A program made the position numbers and the translations under genes. A DNA stretch of 64,000 bases, from assembly GCF_958979055.1 (NCBI RefSeq), contig NC_084898.1, positions 4,246,001 to 4,310,000 on the forward strand, given 5' to 3'. How positions within the stretch are numbered: position 1 is the stretch's first letter; the number at the start of each line of letters is the position of its first letter. Shown piece after piece: positions 58,452 through 64,000 of this stretch. The notes below the pieces were generated by a model. That model had not been told where the DNA came from and did no database searches. It saw only the letters and a list, made by a program, of their open reading frames with translations. The DNA comes from Alnus glutinosa (taxonomy: Eukaryota > Streptophyta > Magnoliopsida > Fagales > Betulaceae).

Positions 58452-60440
58452 TAAAAACGTTCACCCCATTAGTGTAAATCAATTTTCGAGGTTGTTCTTG
58501 TCGATCTCTTCAGGACACTGAGCTATTTAAGGTTTTCTCTGTCAGTTGTAACACGTGCCAGCTAAAATAAAAAGTTACTGTTCCTTATAAACGGGCAAAT
58601 GATCATTAAACTCAGTGCTGTTCTTTGCTTTTGTTTGGAGATTCTCATGTCCAATGACAAAGGGAGTGGTGGTGGTGCAACCGTGCAATGCAACAAAAAA
58701 TTAATCTTTCGGTGGCCATGCACTGAGGCAGAACTAGAAAATTAATTTTGAGGGGTTCAAAAAACTATAAAAATTTTGAAGGTAAAAATGAATTTTGAGG
58801 AGTCCATTTTATAAAAATACTTAAGATTTAGAAGAAATTTTCAAAATTTTATGACTTTTTTAAAAATTTGGAGGGACCCAGAACCCCCCAAGTCTTGGGA
58901 TGGTTCCGCTCTTGCATGCACCCCTCTAGCCGATTATGGGGGCTATACAGCAAAGTTGGACCAAATCTCAAACAATCCCTAATGTATCATTTGTGACCGA
59001 AGCATGTCACACAGAAAAATACCATGTCCAAAAATTAAGAACAACCGATTCTCAAGAGGTCATCAAAGTTACACTAGTTCAAGGGCTCAACTAAAAGTAG
59101 AAGAAATATCGACCTAGAGCCAGAGTGTCAAGAGGCTATAAGGATTCCCTCCAAACCATAAACGAGCAAAATGATAGTAGAGAAAAATATGATCCAGAGA
59201 ACCTTCACAAGATTTACAGATGAGATGCAAACCTTAGTGGGGGATGTTCCAAGACACCTTCAAGAGGAGGGGTTTTAGTCTTTCATTTAGGTTTAGTTTC
59301 CATAGAGCTTTTCAAGACTTTTACTTTCAAGGGGGTATTAGGGGAGAATCCATCTTCTATTCTTGGAGGTAGTAGGTAGATTTGGTTGAGAACTCCCCCG
59401 AGGAATTGTGGATCCAAATAAGTTTATACGAAGAAGCATCCGTTTATTTCGACGTAAAATATTTTTATCAAAAAATGTTTTTAGAAAAATCATTTCTTAA
59501 AAAAATGTTTTTCGCTATAAATATTTTTCGACGTTTGGCACGTACGAAAAGTCACATATTTTTTATATTTTTATTTAATCTGATTTATAAAAATCAATTT
59601 TTATTCACACATAAAAATATTAATATAAAATAATCTAAAATTTGATTTCCATGTGAAGGTGACATGCATTGCTTCATTGATTTGCTAGGGAAGTAGCTAG
59701 CTAGCTAGGGTAAGTAATATATATGTAGGGCTTGCTTGGGTAACCCAAAAATCCAGAAGTTATATTTGTCCTCAATGATCATTCAAAGAATCAAAATACA
59801 ACTCAAGGGAAGACATTATTGCATATGAAGGTGACGTTGCTTCATTGACTTTGCTAGGGAAGTTGCTAGCCCTAGCTAGCTGGGCATAAGCAATTTCAAA
59901 GCCTATGATTTCCATTTCGACATATTGTGGACATTATTGCATATAAATTAGGTTGGTTTGATTTAATAAATCAGCTTATGACAATAAATGGCTTGATGTT
60001 ATTGTATTCTTTTGCAATTGTCTGAAAGACCATTTTTTTAGTTTATCTTTTTGTTTTTTCACTAGGCAAAGACCATATAAATTCAAACTGTTCTGAAGCT
60101 AGGCAACAAAATGTTTAGTGAATGTAGGGCTCTAACAATTTCTTAAACTGACCTATGAACTTAATATAAACTCAATACGAAATTAGCGGGTTATAGTTGA
60201 TCAGAAGTCTAATTAACCCGTTTAATTAAATAATTTGAGTTATAATTGACCTATATAATCTTATATTCATGTATCAACACGACTCAAACCCGACAGACAA
60301 ACACAAATTGCCAACTCATAACTAAATATATGCCTTGTATATCGATCTATTACAGGTAATAGCAGCCTTTAATTGGATTTTAGCCGGCTTAAGTAGGCCG
60401 GCTGGCCACCACTCCCTAGTTTCTTCAGGCAAACCTCCTC
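58452..60440. other. Spacer between LIM and NF-YC genes
   Basis: The first part holds the LIM 3' region (AAATAAAAAG near 58565). About 58690-58925 resembles the MITE family near 44246 (GGGACCCAGAACCCCCC, GGTTCCGCTCTTGCATG). A repeated pair near 59650-59720 and 59828-59890 (GAAGGTGAC.T.GCATTGCTTCATTGA, then TTGCTAGGGAAGT) shows a local duplication of about 180 bp. No gene is seen. Confidence 0.5.
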
Positions 60441-60448
60441 TATAAATA
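60441..60448 (+). promoter_or_regulatory. TATA box of NF-YC gene
   Basis: TATAAATA, about 140 bp upstream of the ATG at 60590, preceded by CCTCC. Confidence 0.7.
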
Positions 60449-60589
60449 TATGTAACTTCAATTGATGTGCTCTCCATCCTCACACCAATCTTACCTTCCT
60501 TCTCTCACTAGCATAGTAGCATGGCTCAATAATCCAATCTATCTTGCACAAGAGACTAGCACCAAGAGTCAAATACACAGAAAAAGAAC

Positions 60590-60943
60590 ATGAGGCAAGC
60601 CGGAAGATATTCAGGAGTAGTCTCCGGCGGCAGAACTGGGCCTCCCTTGCTACCATTGGCCAGGATAAAGAAGGTCATGAAGAAGTCAGGGGACAACGTC
60701 AAAATGGTATCTGGAGAGGCCCCGATTGTTTTCTCCAAGGCTTGTGAGCTGTTCATAGAGGAATTGACACAAAGGTCTTGGACGGTGGCCATGCAAAGAA
60801 AGAAAAAGACACTTCACAAAGAGGACTTGGCCTCAGCTATTATAGCCACTGATATCTTCGACTTTCTTGTCCATTTGGTGTCTAATTCTACTCCCTCTCT
60901 TGACTTGGCCCCGGTGGAAAGACAGTCATTGAAGTCTAATTAG
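60590..60943 (+). CDS. NF-YC: NF-YC (HAP5-type) transcription factor subunit, 117 aa
   Basis: A histone-fold subunit that pairs with NF-YB and NF-YA on CCAAT promoters. Single exon. The fold runs from about residue 21 to 97: LPLARIKKVMKKSGDNVKMV, SGEAPIVFSKACELFIEELT and ATDIFDFLVHLVSNS, with the NF-YC-typical ARIKK, ACELFI and FDFLV. It is short, with a 20-residue Gly/Arg-rich lead and a 17-residue tail, lacking the Gln-rich extensions of larger NF-YC proteins. The usual SAEAP is SGEAP here. Start chosen at the only ATG in frame before the fold. It could be a small, lineage-expanded NF-YC paralogue. A TATA box at 60441 supports it being a real gene. Confidence 0.9.
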   Translation: MRQAGRYSGVVSGGRTGPPLLPLARIKKVMKKSGDNVKMVSGEAPIVFSKACELFIEELTQRSWTVAMQRKKKTLHKEDLASAIIATDIFDFLVHLVSNSTPSLDLAPVERQSLKSN

Positions 60944-61560
60944 GGCCCTATCTCTCCTTTCAAGAACAAGTAGCCCAATGCATATATGATATATTTGTTT
61001 TTCTTCATATTATTCAAAGCATGTATAATCTAAACGAATTATGTTGATTCACTTATATTTTGTTTATTGTAAGTATTGGTTTTTATATGGCAATTACCAC
61101 GTCAGTTACAAAACAGTTAAATTTACCTGTCAAATTAGACTACCGCTTGAGTTTGAAACAAAATTGTAGTAAAAGCCATACTACTCCAAGCATTTTTCTT
61201 TTCTTAAGTGTCCAACTTGTTGCACTAGTTTTACTAGCATTACGTGCATGCATTATCCTCCTTGAAACACCATGAATGTATTCAAGCAAAGGCACATGTT
61301 TATTGGAGCATTTGATGTGCTTGACCTCTATTTTACATTTGTTTCAGAAGAACCAAAGAAAGCTTTTGTGCGTGCGTGAGACCATGATAGATAGATATTT
61401 CATATTTTTGACACTATGCCTGGAAATGGGCCATAGTGAATGGTGGTAATTGCACTGCAACCGAACCAACTGTCCTGTCAAGTTCTGCCATTCAATCTGC
61501 AACTTTTTGTCAAGGCATGCAGAAACTGCATTGAAAGCAAAGAGCATCTGTATTTTAAAT
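60944..61560. other. NF-YC 3' flank
   Basis: AT-rich; no gene recognised on either strand. Confidence 0.4.
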
Positions 61561-61863
61561 GCCCTATCTCTGGTAGGAGAAAACAATAATGAGGCTTTGC
61601 TTGGTTTCTGATTTTAACGAAAATTGGGATGAAGTTGTTGAATGGGCCTGCAGACCTCAAAAGAGAAGGGATTTCGAGCTACTTTGTGCAAGCTGGCCTG
61701 GAGTGCAGTCACCTACCATATTTGGGCTCAGAGGAATGCTAGAACTCATGGGGGAATTCCTGAGTCAGATGAGGGTTTGATTCAAGTCATCAAATGGGAG
61801 ATTAGAACTAGAGTGGCAGCAAAATGCAGAATTCCATCTCTGCTAAATAGTATTATGTTGTAA
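61561..61863 (+). pseudogene. LINE 3' terminal coding relic
   Basis: Reads LCKLAWSAVTYHIWAQRNAR then HGGIPESDEGLIQVIKWEIR, ending at TAA near 61863; this is the final segment of plant LINE polyproteins, comparable to NIWKQRNALLHN at about 29500. Only the end of the element is present. Confidence 0.8.
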
Positions 61864-62497
61864 TTGATAATTTAACATAGTATCAAAGTCAAGTTTTTTA
61901 GCTCGAACCATGTTTTTGTCATTCACTCATTATTTCAATTAAATATTACATGTATTAAATCTCACTTATTAAGGAGGAGTTTGAGCCCACAAGTAAAGAC
62001 GAATGTTAGAATATAAATTAAATGCTTAAATTTATCTCTTCCTATCAATTTAAGCTTTTGGAATAAGTAGAAATTTAATGGGGGATGACAACTCCTGTTA
62101 TTACTATATAGTTAGTGTTGGATTGTTGCCTTGTGTTTTCAAACGTTGAGTTGTAGTGCTCTTTCCTGCCTCCGTGTGTTGGTAGCTAATTGCAGTTGCT
62201 TTTACTGCTAGCTGTATCTTTACTTGTAGTCTTGTTGCAGGTTTGTCATGCAATGTTGTATGAATTTTGGATTTTCAATAACATTATTAATTTATCCAAA
62301 AATAAATAAATCATCTTGCTTACAACTGGAATTCCTATGGCTCTCAGAAATGGAAGTTTCGTTTCACACATACAAACACAAAAACACACTATACGATGAC
62401 AAAGAACACTTGAAACCAAGCCAAAGAAGAAAATGGGCAAACTCAATTCCGAAGGACTTCTCTTTTATTTTTGTTCTGTGTTATTTGCCTGAGAAGC
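61864..62497. other. LINE 3' tail and spacer
   Basis: Non-coding. Words such as AACATAGTATCAAAGTCAAG near 61874 and TTGAGCCCACAAGTAAAG near 61981 resemble a dispersed segment also seen at about 39958-40090 (AACATGGTATCAAAGTAAAG) and 56630-56760, so this is a moderately repeated sequence of unknown type. Confidence 0.4.
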
Positions 62498-63793
62498 TTA
62501 GTAACTGAAGCATCCAAGGATTTTCTTAGGTATATATCCAGAAGCACGGAACTTTGTACCTGTCTCCTCTACCTTAAGGAATTCTTCTCTTCGTTTGGCA
62601 TCAATTGTTGCCCTCTTTTCTTCCGCTTCCTTGTGGATATCAGCCAATTTGTTTTTCATTTTCTCAGCATACTCTGCCTTCTTTGTATCGAATTTTTCCT
62701 GTTATACAAGAGGGTTGTCAAATGCTTGTTAATCAAGTGATTCTATCGATGGAAAATAAGATCATTCATATGCTTGAAGATATGAGTCTCAAACACCAAA
62801 ATTTTCAAACTAATATACCATAACATCAAATTTGAGTTTGTCAGTTGCAGATAATATGAAATAAGATTATTGTATTTTTCTACAATGCCCAAACTGGAGC
62901 TTGCTTATCCTCGCACTTAAGACACTTCTAGACTCGCATTAGATGCTTAAAGGGGTTCTTGATGTATTCTACTTGTTGTGAGTGCATGTGTGAACGTTGA
63001 GTCCCACATCGAAGAAAAAAAACTTTGGTATATATTATTGAGCCCAATGTAAAGGCTTAACCATTATAAGCGGTATCCTAACAGGCTCTTCATGAACTCC
63101 TCTCTAGGTTAAGCTTTAGCTTAGATGGGTGTCTTGCTCTTCACGAGCTCATCTCTCTCCTACTAGTACTCAAGAGAGTGCCAGGTCTGTTCCAGCTTTC
63201 TTGGTTTAACAAGGAGACAATAGTAAAACATCAAGCACCGGTTTCAACTGAAACTCTTCTGGTCTCTCAAGCAATCACAAGGTTCAGAAAATGCTTTCAC
63301 TATGAGCAAAACAGAGAGGTCCTTAATCTTAGTCTTAGCTAAGCTGGCTCACAAGAGATGACTATTGTCCTAGCATATAAGGTAATTACATTGTCAGATA
63401 GAATAGTTCCTCACAGTTACAAAGGTGAATAGGAAACTGCAAAATGGTACTTTAGCATGATATATTGCCACTCAACACAAATGTGGAATCTATATGACCA
63501 GATTATAGAGAGAAGAGTAGCACCCTCCTAGTTTTTCACTGTGGTAACTAAGTAAAATAATCCATAAAAAAAAATTTAAAAAAAAAGAAAGAAAAAGAAA
63601 AAGAAAGAAGGAATAATCATTGTCCGAATCCAAGCTAGCAGTGTTTGTGCATCAAATTAGGGAGCAACAGACACCAATGATGAATGTAAGCAATCCAACA
63701 GAGTTTATTACCTCAATCTTCTTGAGTTGTGCTTCTACAGAAGCTTTGTTGCTGTTTTCCCATGATCCAACAGCGGAGAGCTTTTTATATGCC
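62498..63793 (-). CDS. Remorin, last two exons (5' part outside window)
   Basis: A plant plasma-membrane nanodomain protein. Two minus-strand exons: 63712-63793 (AYKKLSAVGSWENSNKASVE) and 62498-62698 (EKFDTKKAEYAEKMKNKLAD ... GYIPKKILGCFSY, stop TAA at 62498-62500), joined in frame with GT..AG borders. This is the C-terminal remorin domain, a coiled coil ending in the Cys-containing membrane anchor (KKILGCF). The charged N-terminal region and the start lie to the right of 64000. The 1-kb intron between them has no recognised gene. Confidence 0.9.
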
Positions 63794-64000
63794 CTGTTGC
63801 AATGCTGGGTTATTTTAATCATGCAGGAAAAAGTGCATCATAGAGAAAGATTTCGAGAACGTATGAAACTAAATTTCAGGTTTTGACTCCTGGAGTCAAT
63901 TCCTTCGATTCTAGGATCAACTTGGACTAACATAAAAAAGGAAAAGATTCTTCTGTTGAGAAAGGATAATGTAAGTTGGCCATGGCCAGCAACTTAGATA
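63794..64000 (-). other. Remorin intron (partial)
   Basis: Sequence upstream of the 63712-63793 exon on the minus strand; no further remorin exon is readable before the window ends. Confidence 0.5.

Noticed and set aside
60544-60747. Alternative frame overlapping the NF-YC gene
   Set aside because: The histone-fold motif is in the 60590 frame only.

Overview
This is nuclear DNA of a flowering plant, most likely a woody eudicot. The genes have many short introns with GT..AG borders, nearly all intergenic DNA is transposon-derived, and the proteins (TET10-type tetraspanin, PLIM2-type LIM protein, remorin, NF-YC, chloroplast S1-domain protein) are plant families. The species cannot be fixed from the sequence alone.

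1-27 kb is a tandem array of short-chain dehydrogenase/reductase (SDR) genes of the neomenthol dehydrogenase / salutaridine reductase-like type. Two copies are complete: SDR-3 (11710-14539) and SDR-4 (21468-23940). One is cut by the left edge (SDR-1, exons at 508-2009). Two are 5'-truncated pseudogenes (SDR-2, 3458-9730; SDR-5, 25634-26750), and an orphan 3' tail lies at 19286-19468. The last exon of SDR-2 carries both a full-length Cassandra element (5S-rRNA-like LTRs) and a degraded Ty1/copia element. The block from the 3' LTR of that copia through the SDR-2 tail and into the next SDR gene was later duplicated (9485-12043 versus 19213-21801).

26.9-38.9 kb is a transposon graveyard: two solo LTRs (one with a perfect 9-bp-TSD foldback MITE inside it), a reverse-strand LINE end, TAGGGGTG-ended elements, and an eEF1B (EF-1 beta/delta) pseudogene on the minus strand split by a young copia element at 33447-37637. 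The sequence upstream of that pseudogene occurs twice (37812-38935 and 17681-19212).

39-64 kb is ordinary genic DNA. It holds a complete TET10-like tetraspanin (minus, 11 exons, 272 aa), a complete chloroplast-targeted S1 RNA-binding protein (minus, 14 exons, 780 aa), a PLIM2-like two-LIM protein (plus, 5 exons including a 23-nt one, 199 aa), an intronless NF-YC subunit (plus, 117 aa) and the 3' end of a remorin gene (minus). LINE relics, a hAT-type MITE and a foldback element lie between or inside them.

The SDR genes are the only functional cluster; the other genes are housekeeping or cytoskeletal and do not form a pathway together. I did not find a convincing previously undescribed system. 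The strongest leads are the SDR-4 copy with Ala at the catalytic-Ser position, the 29-bp piece of SDR exon sitting where the copia primer-binding site should be, and the layered duplication and insertion history, which can be ordered from shared LTR variants. Exon borders were placed by reading splice sites and family homology by eye; no alignment or database search was run.
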